DNA from: Euglena gracilis
Taxonomy: Eukaryota; Euglenida; Euglenophyceae; Euglenales
Reading direction: 5' to 3'
Assembly: GCA_039621445.1 (NCBI GenBank)
Contig: CP154954.1
Coordinates: 62,567,205 to 62,631,204, forward strand
DNA length: 64,000 bases
The notes under the pieces are model-generated. The model was not told the DNA's origin. It did not search any database and saw only the letters and a program-made list of their open reading frames with translations. Positions within the stretch are counted from its first letter, which is position 1, and each line of letters begins with the position of its first letter. A program made the position numbers and the translations under genes. This document shows positions 41,176-52,878 of the stretch, one piece after another.

Positions 41176-42960
41176 GGTGATTTTCAGGCAGGGGGTCCCT
41201 GGAACTTTCATTTTTATTAACTGGGGCCACCATGTGGCTGAATCCCAGTAGGGGGTGACCATCAAAACTTTGGCCTGTGGAAAATTCTTGGATTACAGAC
41301 CAGGGGGGGTTTGCATAAAGATCCCCCATGTTGTCCAGTGGACATTGTAATGCATCTACTGCTGTGGCTCCCCAGTGGGGCCACCTGGCCACAAATTGTG
41401 GCAGTTTTTTGTTGCCTGGTGAGGCAAAAAGGTCTGTTTTAGGCTGATGTAATTTTTGAACTGCTGCCTCAGCCACTGAAAAAGTTGGGGGTCCAGTGAG
41501 TAATCCCCCCTGTCCATTTCCCACCTGCTTATGGGGTCTGCCAGGCAGTCTTTGGAGGGGACCCACTTTACTTGCAGGTTTATGTTGTGTTCCATACACC
41601 ACTTGAAGAAGGGTCTTAGCATGGAATTGAAAGGGTCCTTTCTGCTCCCCCGTTTTGTTAAGTAATAGTAAATTTCTTGATTGTCCACGGATAGGGACAC
41701 AGTTTCCCCTGGCTGGCTGAGGCTTTGTACTGTGCTTATTGCTGCACTTAATTCTTTGACGTTTATGTGCAAAATGGAGTTTTCCCTCCAAAATTCTTGC
41801 ACAATTTTGCCTGTTCGAATGTCCAGCCCCCCCCAGGCATGGGTACTGCTGTCTGAGTGCAACTCCGTGGTTGCATTTTGGGGGAAGGGTCTGCCCCCCC
41901 AGGTGTCCAGCAGAATTTTTATTTCCTTTAATTGGTCCTTTATTCTTTGGGAAATGGGATGTTTTGAGTCCCAGGGGGCTGTGGAATTTTCCACCAAAAA
42001 ACTTGCCAGGGCATCCGTAAAGGCCCTTAGAAAGGGTAGGGCCATTAGATTGCATCTGATTTGGCCCAAAATGGCAGCCAGTTGCCTTTTTGACATGTAA
42101 TCTTTTTTCACCATTTTTCCCAGCTCCTTTTTTGCTGTTTTTATTTTCTTGGGGGGCACCTGTAATTTTCCCTCTTGGAAGTTTAGCTGAAATCCAAGAT
42201 GATTGACGATTTGGGTGGGCTGCAGGGTGGACTTTTTCACGTTGATTTTGAATCCTGATTTGATTAAATCCCTGACAACTGTGTTCAGGTGATTTTGTAA
42301 GATGATTTGTGTTGGGGCCACCAGTAAAATGTCGTCCAGGTAAATAAATACCTGGATGCCCCTTTTTCTCCACAGTTTTTCGAATGTCTTTATTACTGAC
42401 ATGAAAATTTGGGGCATTACATTCAGGCCAAAACAGCCTGCCTGGAATTCCCAGGTCTGCCCCCCCACCTGATGCCTTAAAAATGGCCCTAGGCCTGGAC
42501 TTACTGGAATATGAAAATAGGCATCCTTCAGGTCTATTTTTGCTGCCCAGTGGCCTTTTTTGCAAAACTGGAAAAATGTGCTGGATGTGATCCAGCTTGA
42601 AAGGTTTCACTTGGGACCTTTGATTTATTTCCCTGCAATCGCTTATTAATCTCCATTTTGTCTGCCCCCCTCTGGTTTTGAAATCAGAAACCAGGGGATC
42701 AGGTGCTGGGTGGTTGAATCCCTCACCCTCTTTATGGATCCAGATTTTTCGTAATCCAGCAGTTTTTTTTCTGCTTGGGGTAAGTTCAAATTTGCCCTGA
42801 TTTTTGGGTGGGTGGACAATTTTGGTGGGCTGACCCAGGGGGGTTGAATGCCATCCCTGATGAGTTGACATGTTGTTGGGGGGGCATTTTTTGCCCACCA
42901 TTTCAAGCTTTTTTGCAGCCTTTGATGGAGGGGGGTGTCTCCCCATTTTTCTTCCATGGA
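41176..42960 (-). pseudogene. DIRS-B reverse transcriptase, RNase H and methylase-like region, frameshifted
   Basis: RT starts in one frame (LHQRLQKSLKWW ... LIPWFLISKPEG), continues in a second (RLISDCREINQ) and goes on in a third at 42468 (QTWEFQAGCFGLN, catalytic YLDD near 42334-42345, RNase H LHSDSSTHAWGG, VSLSVDNQEI). The shift near 42555 lies in an A6 run. A further shift near 41440 leads to KTDLFASPGNKK ... YANPPWSV, the methylase-like part, then to LMVTPYWDSATWW in yet another frame near 41250. Confidence 0.82.
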
Positions 42961-44302
42961 ATTTATTTCCTGGATAAGATGATTTTGGGGGGGCTTGCCT
43001 GGAGATGTTGGACATTTTTAGGCTTTTTTGCAACCTTTGATGGAGGGGGGTGTCTCCCCATATTTCCTCCATTGAATTTATTTTCTGGGTAAGATGATTC
43101 TGGGGGGGCTGGGCTGGGGGTGTTGGACATTGCACCCCTAGGTCCCCTAGGGCTTGGGCCCTTGTAAAGGGAAATTTTTTCTGGGGGGATGTGCATGCAC
43201 TCTCTCCCTCTCTGCTCACCCCTCTGGATGATCTTGATGTTGGAAGACATACCATAGGGCTTAATGCCCCTGTTTGGCCTATCTGGTCTTCTCCATGTTG
43301 ATGTGGTTGGTTGACATACCATAGGGGGGCCTCTGTGGGTCCCCCCCTTGATTGATTGATCAGGAATTGATAAATAAATGTTGGAGGGGTTTCTCCCCCT
43401 CCCTCCAAAAGGGCCACTGTGGGTCCCTTTGCCCCTGGGGGTTGGGTCCTTGAAAGGGCCACTGTGGGTCCCTTTTCCTCCTGGGGCTGGGTCATTGAAA
43501 GGGCCACTGTGGGTCCCTTTATCCCCCATTGTTGGCAGAGGGCCACTGTGGGTCCCTCGGGGGACTTCTCCAGCAGCATTCTTAACTTCTTGGTGGCCAC
43601 TGTGGGTCCCCCCTGCTGGTTCCTTAGCTGCTTGGTGGCCCACCCTGCTGGTCTCCAAGGTTTCCATGTATAAATTTGTTTCCATAATCCATCTTGTGGT
43701 CTTCCAGGCCTTGATTTCTTCGTGGCCTCCAGCTCCATTGGAAATCTGGGGGGGCTGCTGTGGCCCCCCCTTGTCCCCTTGAGAGGGGCTGTTGTGATAG
43801 ATGAATTGGGGGGGTTGGACAGACCTTTTCTGCCCCTTCCTGAGGGGATTTCCTTGTGAAACTGGCCCCCATGGCCCCTGTGGTGTTGACCTCCTTGGCC
43901 TTGATTCCATCTCCCCATCTTCTGGCCAATTTGTGCCCAGGTTGCTGGGAACCTTTGGGGGAGATGCCCCTGATGTGTGGGCCTTGATTGTCCAAATGTG
44001 AAGCATTTTGGCCCCCCATGGCCCAGTCTTTGCCAACCAAGGGCTGGGGCTGGCTTCTGCCTTCTGGGCCTCCTGGCACACAGTGGTCCAAGGACCGTGG
44101 CCGTCTCTGGGGGGGGGGGGTTGGCTGTGAAATTTCTGGGTGGGGGGCTGGGTGGGAAGAACGGCCACGGTATGCCACGTGTTGACCGCATCTCCAAGGT
44201 CTCCAGCTGCTGCCTCTCCTCCAGGACGTCCGTGGCCATATAATTCCAATTTCTGCATTGCTCATCGAAGTCTAAATTGAAATTTGACAATTGAATTCTC
44301 AA
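42961..44302 (-). CDS. DIRS-B N-terminal gag-like region
   Basis: Low-complexity, Pro/Gly/Gln-rich reading frame opening at 44302 (MRIQLSNFNLDFDEQCRNWN). Seven spaced GPTVAL repeats, made by a minisatellite at 43390-43620, resemble the TPVMGQPGE repeats of DIRS-A. No nucleic-acid-binding motif recognised. It is the gag-like lead by position only. Confidence 0.5.
43390..43620. repeat. Minisatellite AAAGGGCCACTGTGGGTCCC
   Basis: Six to seven units of variable spacing. On the minus strand each encodes GPTVAL. Confidence 0.85.
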
Positions 44303-44560
44303 TTGATTTTCGTCTGGTTCGTGTTCTTCTGGATACTGAATTGATATTGACTTCTTTTCTCAGTTCTTCCTCGTTCGTGAAATCTGTTCCTTTCTTCTAG
44401 GTGTCGAAGGGCAAGTTAAGAAGCAGCCAACTCCGGCGAAAAAAGGCACTAAGCGGGACCTCCTAAACCAGCGCACCAAAACAATCACACAACAAACCGC
44501 CGGCGAGCAAGGCATGGCCTCACAATGGCAAAGTGCGGAGCCCGAGGTGTCAATTTGTTA

Positions 44561-44689
44561 TGGTCTTTGGATGGTAAAAAGCCCTTGACATCAGAAAGAG
44601 CCGGACAAAGCCCACCCCCGGGGACAGACAGACAAAGAAAGGGAACCCTCTCAAGTGTGAAAAGCCATAGCGTGAGCCTGTGAGCCGCC
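44561..44689. other. Junction between the DIRS cluster and the split gag-pol element
   Basis: 44553-44604 is a copy of the recombinase stretch at 38884-38930. The rest leads to the gag ATG at 44690. No LTR of the split element was found here, so its 5' end was probably lost to the DIRS insertions. Confidence 0.5.
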
Positions 44690-45899
44690 ATGACTGAGTC
44701 ACCACCGCCTGAACAAGAGCCTGAGCCTCAGTCCACTCTACAGGACACCGAGGAGAAGTTGAAGGACCTCGAGCTCAGTGTCTTCGGCCACGAGTCCAAG
44801 GACTCGTCAACCCCTCTCGTCTCCCCGTTCACACCCCACTCTTTTTGGGAGAAGAGGATTGAGAAGTTCAAGGGTAGCTTGGAGCTGAAAGAAAGTTCTG
44901 TGACAGCCAAACTCCCTCCTATCCCGTTGCCTTCGTTTGATGGTTCGGACCTTGAAGCCTTTTTGAAAGAGTTTGAACGTTGGTTGCGTCTTTCCGGTGT
45001 GAAAAGCGCCCCAGAAGCTTTCCAGTTGGATTGGCTCATCCAATGTGTTGTTCCCAAGTACAGAAAGGTTGTTGAAAAGGTTGTTGAGGAGCAGCCCCAG
45101 CTTGACAAAGTGCTTCTGGCATTGTCCCAACCTTCGGGAGTCCCTTGACCATCTCCAGTCCCTTTCAGCCACCCCAGACCCAGCCACAGTGAAAAGGTTG
45201 TTGGTTGAGTTTGAGGAGGTGACAGCCAGAATGTCAAAGGGAGCTTTGGGAGACCAGGAAAAGTACCTCTACCTCTCCAAGAAAATTCACCCCAAGATGT
45301 TTTCTGAGTTGAGACAAGACAGGTACTACAAAAGGAGGACAGAAACTTATGAGGACTTGAAAGTTTGCTTGCTGGAAAAGGCCCAAGAAGATTGGTTGGA
45401 ACGTCATCTTCAAAAGAAAATTTCGCTGCATACTCTCCAGGAAACACCCCAGCCACAAAAATCCCAAGGAGACTTGCCCGTGGTTGATTCCCAGGTTTCT
45501 TCATCTTCCAAGCCTTCAGGGTTTTCCCAGGTGCAAGGCAAAGGAAAAGGCAAAGGAGTTTACCCCAAAGGCAAAGGAAGTGGTCATGCCAAAGGCAAGG
45601 GCAAAGGCAAGGGTTTTTCCCATGTGCAAGGTGTGCAAAGTCAGCCCAACCAACCTGGACCCCCTCAGTTTTCTGTTTCTCTTTGCTGCAAGTTTTGTGG
45701 GAAGAAAGGTCATTATGAGGACAAATGTTGGACAAAACAAAAGGAGGAAAGAAAAGCCAAAGCAAAGGAGAAAAGTTCACCCCCATCCTCACAAACCACC
45801 ACACAACAACCCGATTCAGCCAAAAAGAGGAAAATTGACACACTCCACATTTTGAAAGGTACATCCCTCATCACCAATGTGACCATCAATGGGACATCC
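44690..45899 (+). pseudogene. Gag of a split LTR-type retroelement, frameshifted
   Basis: The first frame (44690-45148) has an acidic lead, then a retrotransposon gag-like segment (PLPSFDGSDLEAFLKEFERW). The second frame, from about 45130, carries LSKKIHPKMFSELRQDRYYK, a Lys/Gly-dipeptide-rich stretch and the zinc knuckle CKFCGKKGHYEDKC. A one-base shift near 45125-45140 separates them and may be decay or a programmed shift. The frame stops at LITNVTINGTS, where the chromovirus inserted, and resumes at 62737. Confidence 0.82.
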
Positions 45900-46327
45900 A
45901 GTGTACGTCCAAAGCTTTCCCTTTTCCCCTTTTTGGAACTTTCTGTAAAAGCCTTTCGCTTTCGCCTTGGTGCGCAGCCTACTTATGGTAGGGAAAAGTC
46001 TTTGGAGTAACGAAAAGTGGTTTTCCTCTTTTCTTCCCAATTCCCCAAGAAGCAAAGCACAAAGCAAAGATTCAGAAGTTTCTTCTGAGATCAAAGTCAA
46101 TTGTTCCGAGGGTTTTTCCCTCTGACAAAACCAATGGTCAAACTTGGAAGTGATGACAGTGAAGAATACCACCTGCGGGGGAAGGAGAGAAAAGTGCTGA
46201 CGTGTCCAGGGGCAGATCCCAGAAGGGTCTGCCACGATCCTACCAGCTGTGGTTTTCCACAGTGGTGCGACCGTCACAGAACCCACTCTGCAGATATCCT
46301 ACAGAGCTGGGACGTGCCTGGTACACA
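45900..46327 (-). repeat. 3' LTR of the chromovirus (428 bp)
   Basis: Near-identical to 62304-62731. Ends AGTGTAC ... GTACACA. Confidence 0.95.
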
Positions 46328-46337
46328 TCCCCCTCCC
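46328..46337 (-). other. Polypurine tract
   Basis: GGGAGGGGGA on the minus strand, directly next to the 3' LTR. Primer site for plus-strand synthesis. Confidence 0.8.
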
Positions 46338-47582
46338 AGGGCTACGCCCGATTTCCTTCATGGACCAGGGTTTCCCAGTCCAGTCAGGATATCTGACGCT
46401 GCCCTAGGTGGGGTTCACTTCTCCATTCGGTGTCTCTCCTTTCCGCACAGTGGCATCCACCCAAAGCCCAAAAACGCGCAAAAGGTTAGCCGCGTTTCGC
46501 GGTTACCTATTAGCCGTTTCGGCTTAGGTGGGGTGTGAAAAAGCCCACTGTGGGAAACGGGGCTTGGCAGGTTTCCTGACAAAGTGTCCCATCCACCCAC
46601 TTTGGGTGTGCCAAAGGCACGCGGGGTTGGTCAAGCGATTCGCTGAAAACCCGAGGGGAGAGGTGTGGAAGGGGGGGGCAGGCTCCTATCCTGGTCATAC
46701 CCGGATAGGGCTCCTAGGCGGTCATATCCGCACTAGGAAACAAAAGCCTACTTACAATACCGACTGCCGGCGACAGCTTTGCGGGGGTGGGGGGAAAGTA
46801 GGGAGGAGAGGGGGGCTGGCTTAGGCCAGAACAGAATTTTTGCTGTCTGGCAGCCTTAAGGCCCTTAAGGCCGAAAAGTGACAAGTTGGCCTATTATTAC
46901 GGCGTGCGCGCTGTGTGCTGTGCGTCACTTAACGGCTTGCCAGGTTTCCCGGCTGCCAAGGTCTTCACAGCAGTAGCTCCTTCACGACGCAATAAGAGGC
47001 GATTACCTCTTGCAGACGGTTTCCGTCCGCATGGCCATTGGCAGAGGGGGCTGGTGGCGGTGGAGGGGGGGGGAGCTCTTGGATGCTTCCATCCAGAGCG
47101 TAGAATGACACAGACCCAGGTTCATCCCAGGGCTGTTCAGCGATTTCCGCTACCAATGTATATATATATATACATATATACATATATATATACATATATA
47201 TATATATGTATAGTATATGGATGTCCAGGCGCCATGAAGGCACTTACCTTACATGAGCCTGGTAATGCGGTTTCGACATTACATCCGTTCCAGCCGCCAA
47301 TAATCATGGCGGGAGTCCAAGGGATCTTCCACAAGGACCATCTGGAATTGTGGTGGTGGTGGCCTATCTACGAGCCAGGTTTCTGGCGATTCGTATTCCA
47401 AATCAGGTGCCACCCAGTCCCGAACCCATCCTTCGGGGACTGTGTGCTTGTTTGCACTCGCTCTTTCCGCGAGGAACCATTGCAGCTTCTCCCAGAATTT
47501 CCTGGGTAGAGTGGCTGGCCAGATGAAGTAGTTCATCCTTGGGTGGTTGGCTGACACCTGCGGGGCATTCCCCGGGTGGAAG
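46338..47582. other. 3' noncoding part of the chromovirus
   Basis: No convincing frame. Contains short inverted motifs (GGATAGGGCTCCTAGG with CCGCACTAGG, near 46700) and the TA-rich microsatellite. Confidence 0.6.
47156..47216. repeat. TATATACA microsatellite
   Basis: About 60 bp of TA/TATACA repeats. Confidence 0.95.
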
Positions 47583-48600
47583 TCAATCGGCATGTGATAG
47601 GCGCATTCCGCCTGGACTGTATGGGGTCGTAATACGGCCCCAAGCCAGTCTTTCCAGGTCATCCCGTGGCTTTCGGGTGGCCATTGTGGCAGACACCAGC
47701 GACCGTTTCGGTCCTGGTTTTTGGAACAGGCGGAAAAGTATCTTTTCCCTGTCTGCTGTCTCCCAGAGGTAAGGTAATCTTACCCCTGCCTCCTCAGCAG
47801 CGAGGCGTATCGCCCCACTGTCGATCTGCCACCCACGGGCCATTCCCGTGTGGCGGTAGTCGTCCAGCTTGAGGTTGGCATACTTGAAAAAGTCCTTGAA
47901 CTTTTTGTTCAAGGTGGAGTATTCCTCCAGTGGCTTCTCGGCACTTGGCACGATTGTGCGTACTGCGCCTTCCGCAGTGTGCCAGAAGGTACGTCGAAGG
48001 CAGTTGACGCAGAGAACTGGTACATTCGTACCGTCTCGGTCTGTGTAGCTGAAATTGTGCTTGTGGGTACAACTGTCCACGCACTTGGCGCATACCAAGG
48101 CGGCACAGTTAGGGATGTATACATCCTTGTGGAACGATTTCCGATCCACAGGGTTGCACACATGGACGAGGGGTAATCCCAGGTCAAGTGCACTGTTGTA
48201 CATCTTGTGGCATACAGTGCAAAGCCACACAAAACGGTTTTCCGTTGTTTTGTCGATGAGGAATTCCTCACCGAAGAATTGGGCCAAAACACGGGGAGAT
48301 CTGGAATTGTAATAATTCCAGGTCACATTCTGATCAAAGGACCATTTCCGTCCCTGACAGAACAGTGGCTCAATCCACCGGTTAAGGCATTGCTGTGTCC
48401 TCAATTTATGTGCAATCATCATGTACCTGTTTTTCAGGTCATGAATGTCAGGGTCATCCTGATTGATCGCGTTCCAGTCGATGACAACTTCGTCTTCTGA
48501 AGTTGTCTCGGCTGTCGAGGCGCGGGATTTTCCCTGCCCCTTTGACGGAGGTTTCGGCTGTGAGGTTTTCCCATAGCCGGATGACGTGACGTGCGTGAAT
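47583..48600 (-). CDS. Accessory ORF 2 of the chromovirus, Cys/His-rich
   Basis: The 279-codon frame from ATG 48422 stays open upstream to about 48600 (SQPKPPSKGQGKS ... TSEDEVVIDW). It is therefore probably the C-terminal part of a longer protein. It has paired cysteines (CTVCHKMY, CAKCVDSCTHKH, CVNCLRRTFWH) that look like zinc-binding knuckles. No family recognised. Position between integrase and 3' LTR is where other elements keep env-like or silencing-related genes, but no signal peptide or membrane segment is seen. Confidence 0.6.
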
Positions 48601-48613
48601 CCTTGTCCCGAGG

Positions 48614-51600
48614 TTAATCCCCGAGAAGAGATGCAGCACTCTGGCCGCCAGCACCACCACCGCCTTTCCGTGGGGGCTGATCACCAGATTTTGGTGTGGG
48701 TTTGCAAGGTGTGGCGCCCGGTTTACTTTTCGCCGGGGCCTTCGGGCTTCCGGTTTCCGGAGTCTCCGAGGGTCGCCGCTCGGCGTCTTGTTTGCTTGCC
48801 CACGTGCGTGGTGACGCTTGGGACGGGGGTCTTTTCCCCGACGCTGAACGTCGTTGACCTTCAGCAGGGGTTTCCCGAGCTGATGGTCGTCCTACACGCT
48901 CCTTCGCGGCTCCCGAAGGTTTCCCAGGGGTAGCCGTGGGGGATGGTGTTGGTGTAGGCCTAGCCTGTGCACTTCGCGCTGGCTGAGCCTGTGGTGGAGG
49001 CATGGACGCCCGCTCGGCCTGTTTTTCAGACGCCGGTGTCCGTGTGCCTTGACGCTTCTCTGCCGTGACTGTGGCTGTACCGTGAGATACAGTTCATCCC
49101 GTGCCTCCGGTGGTACCGCCGGTGTCGATACAGGATCATCCTGTACTGACACGGCTGGTGTTGTCTCCACAGTCATTGCCGTCTGTACGCCTTCCGTCCG
49201 TGTCGCTTCCGACACTGGCGGTGGCGCTGCCGTTGGGGGAGGTTCATCCTCCACCATGGCTGCAGATGTGTCTTCCGTCAGCTGGGCAGTTTCCGCCGCA
49301 GCTGTGGAAGAACTGGCCGCAGTGCCACGTGGAGTGACTACTGCGATCAGTGACCGTAAACCACTCAGTACGCGTCCGCCCAGTGAGGTGCGTCTCTCCT
49401 CACCTGAAGTGGGCTCCTCGGCTGGCTCTTCTGTTGACGGGGTTTCCCCGGGGACAGGGAGCTTGAGGCGTAATACCTCAGGCGTGTGGGGTACCGTTTC
49501 CGGCGGGTTTTCCCGCGGAGGGGTTGGTACACCCGCTGTACCCAGTGAGGCTGGTGATAGAGGGACAGGTGTCATTTCACCTGCTTGTGATCCTGGGTGT
49601 TGGGCGGTTTCTGCCACAGTATCCAGCATCACTACTGATGGGCTACGGGTTTCCCGTGCCGGAGGTTCCGTTGGCTGAGGTTCATCCTCAGCCATTGGGA
49701 CCTCCTCCTCCTCCTCATCCGCTTCCGGAGAGGATTCGGCTGCGTGTAGCTGTGCTGCAGACCGCGGGTCTTTCCCGCTCCTGTAGCACCCTTGTGCGTT
49801 TGACAGGCGGAAAAAGCTAATACTTTCACTCCTGTCAGAGTTGGGGTATGGGGGCGGCCACGTCGCTCTCACCCAGCTTTCGGGTGGAGGCTGTGGTTGA
49901 TCATCGTCGATCAAGCAAAGGTCTTCCCACTGCCGTCGACAATGGTCAGTCACGCCAAACTCTCCTGTTTCTTCCAGAAATGCTGGCAGTGGCAACGCGT
50001 AACGAGGGACTTCCCCTTCGTGCGCCGCGAAAAACATCTTAAAATCCTCCCATATCAGGATATTCCCGAATTGGGTATCCAGGTGTTCCTGGAGACCGAT
50101 TTCGGCCTCTTCCCAGTCTGGTCGCAGGTTCATCCTGCGTTGGTCTGGGTCATTGGGTCTGGCGTTCACCTCCATATATCCCCGAGGCAACCACTTTCTG
50201 TGGATTTCCACATCGGCGGTCATATATTCCAGGAAATATATGTAGACCTCCAGGACGTAGGTAATCCACGCCCTGTGCCAGTACTGCTGCAGCAGAAATA
50301 TTTTCTGCCGGTGCTGTTTCAGCACCTTTCGGTCTTGCGTTCCAATCTGGGGATTCCGGCACTGATGCAGGAGGAATCTCCTGGTCGGCTGGCTGCTGGC
50401 ATTCTCGGCAGACGGAGGCGGTTTTCCGCGTTCTCCGAAACCCCAGAAGTCAACGATGTGAACTTCCTTGCAAAACTGGCATTCCAGTTTGTACCGCTGG
50501 GGGTACGCGAGGTCCACGTCCAGTACCTTGAACAGCATGCCATACATGCTGTCCAAGAAGACTTGGAGGTTGTTCGTGAACATTACCGCAGCCTGCGCCT
50601 GGAGTTTCTCCGGCAGGGGGTAATACTTCCACTGGATTCCCAGTGCGCTGACCGAAAACATGTGGTTGAAGATTTCCTTCAACTGTGCGACGAACGTTTC
50701 GCCGTCTTCACAGGTATTCAGGCAATCGGTATACGTCAGACCGTTTCGGTCGGTAAAAATGCCGAAATTCTGGCAGGGGTATCCCAACCAGAACCACAGT
50801 TCCCAGAAACCAGGCATCTGGTCCAGGACAACTTCATTCGAATGAGGGTATCCCTCGAACGCATGAAGTTCGGCACTGTAGAAAAAACGTTTGCAGTGAT
50901 CGTTCATACGATTCTGCACCACTTCGAGCACCGCATCCGGTGGTCGGTGGATCACGTTGCCTGCACTTGTGAACTTTTGGAGATCTTCGTCGATTTTCGG
51001 CCAGATCTCCTCCAGGTACTTGAACACTGAGGCAACGTCATAATCCTTCGTTTTCGAAGGTTCGGCGGCTTTCCCGCCCTTGCCTGCTGGGGGTCCGGCA
51101 GATTTTCCGCCTTTGCCTGGAGCTGGCCAGGCGGCTTTTCCGCCTTTGCCAGGTGGGGCTTTCCCACCTTTCTCCTGGCCTTTTCCTTTCCCCTTACCTT
51201 TACCCTTTCCTTTACCCTTGCCCTTTGTGTTTGACAGCCATTCGAATGTCGCCCGGTATGGGTCAAAGTATTCCCAGTATTCTGGGTCTTCTGGCGTAAA
51301 CACTGGGTAAGTCACGGGTTCCGTGCTTGGCGTTCGAGCAAATTCCTGCTCAGCGTCACCACGATTCGAGTAAACTGGTGCGACTGGGGATGGTCGGGTT
51401 TCCCGGCGTGCCCGTTCTGCCGTCACGTCTGGCGCTGGTGGAGCTTCCTCCTCAGCGTCGACGTGCATCGCTGCGGGCGGATTTTCCGACCTCGGCGAGC
51501 GGCGCTGTGGCTGCGGCGTCATATTTTCCGGGCCGCGGTCACGCTTGCCGGCGGCAGAGCTTGTGGGCCGTGCTGGAGGCGCTTCCGCCACAGCAACGTC

Positions 51601-52716
51601 CTGTTGTCGCACTGGTTGACATGATCGTGATGGAGCTGGGACTCCTGTGAGAGCCGACACAGCAGCATCATACTGCTGGCGCTCTTCCCGTGTCATTTCC
51701 GCCCGGGCAGGGTATCCCTGGCCAGCGGAAACAGGGGGGCGACGTGCGATTTGTCGTTGGATCGTCACAGCATATTCATACTGTTGACGCTCCTCCTCAG
51801 TCTCAAACGGCCGGCCAGTCCACGGGTTAACGGGTTCATCCCGTACCGGGGGAACTGGTGCCGCACGAGGCGCTGCCGCGGCTTCCCGCGGACGAGCGCT
51901 TCGGGCAGAGTCAGACGTCGGGGGAGGGTTTCCCTCCGCTGGACGTCGTGGGATAGGGTCAGGTATGGTTGGGTGGGGTTGAGGTGGATTTACGTACTGA
52001 TCCCGTAGCATTGGCGCCTCCTGGGGGTAATCCCCAGAGACGGTATACTGAGACACAGGCTCCTGCGCAGGATAATCCCGCCGGGGCATGCGCTCAGGGG
52101 ATCGAAAAATACTTTCTTTCACACGTGGGTGTTCACTCCGGACAGGTGCTTCCACTGTCTCTTCCTCGGGTAATCCGGGGGAGTGAGCACGAAAATGTGC
52201 AGTGTAAGTGCCAACTGGTGGTACCTGCCTTGCGACCTGTGGCGGGACTTCCACGCCCAGGTCACGCATGGTAATGTCTGCCGCGAATCCCGACGCGTCC
52301 GGGTCGGTGTAATACACCAGACCGGTCATCGTCGCCTGGGCGCACATACACCACAGGGCTGGAGGGGTATTCGCGATGGTCAAAACTTTACGGCAGTGGT
52401 CATCCCACAATGCCTGTGTGAGTTGGTCTGGTGCCGGGTTTGCGCTCATACGCATAACCCGGTTCATCGTCTCCGCCGTGCGGTGGATCATCACACCCGC
52501 ATACGGTGGGAGGCGACGAGAGCCTGATGGCTGAGATGGCCGCGCTTCCGCGGGCATCTGGGTCATCCTGCTACTGCTGCTGGCTTCAGGGTTTCCCTGA
52601 GCCGCAGTCCGTGCAGGTGGCTGCGTACCGTATCGGTACGCATACTGGTCAGGTTGAGGGTGAGTGGTGGGGTGGTAAGGCGGTCCTCCGCCTGGCTCCC
52701 TTCCACCGGGCAGCAT
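48614..52716 (-). CDS. Accessory ORF 1 of the chromovirus, large protein of unknown function
   Basis: 1274-codon frame (52716-48892). Residues 1-490 are Pro/Arg/Glu-rich. About 495-550 is a Lys-Gly repeat (KGKGKGKGKG, then GKGGKA units). About 555-960 looks globular (FKYLEEIWPKIDEDLQKF ... PGFWELWFWLGYP ... CQFCKEVHIVDFWGFG), including a lone C-x2-C. The tail is acidic and Thr/Pro-rich. Near 49085 the Pro/Ala-rich composition moves to another frame (TATVTAEKRQG ... ASLLGD, ending 48614), so a frameshift has probably altered the annotated end. Not recognised. It may form one product with ORF 2. Confidence 0.6.
51060..51235 (-). repeat. Lys-Gly coding repeat
   Basis: Imperfect hexamer and 18-mer repeats encoding KGKG and GKGGKA units within accessory ORF 1. 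A similar Lys-Gly stretch occurs in the gag at 45530-45620. Confidence 0.85.
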
Positions 52717-52878
52717 AATACAGCCCGGGGTCGGTACGGTGGGGTGTTTGGGTTGTTGGTTGTAAGGTGTGTGAGGGCAACCGCTTGAGTATTATTTGGT
52801 AAAAAGTCTGCGGAAAGAAAGAATGATAAGAATCAATGATAAAAAGAAGAGAAAACAACATGGGTTTCCCATGCGTTC

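Larger units (their letters stand above)
39835..44560 (-). mobile_element. DIRS-B element, degenerate
   Basis: A second DIRS-type element facing DIRS-A, and clearly a different lineage. Its inverted ends are 39835-40160 and 44405-44550: GCCATGCCTTGCTCGCCGGCGG at one end, its complement at the other. Several frameshifts and a lost catalytic Tyr mean it cannot act on its own. Confidence 0.8.

Noticed and set aside
49049-51030. Plus-strand frames of 209 and 377 codons opposite accessory ORF 1
   Set aside because: Antisense shadows. The minus-strand frame is longer and agrees with the orientation of the element.
48892-52716. Accessory ORF 1 as an envelope protein
   Set aside because: The position would fit, but there is no signal peptide, transmembrane segment or fusion-like region.
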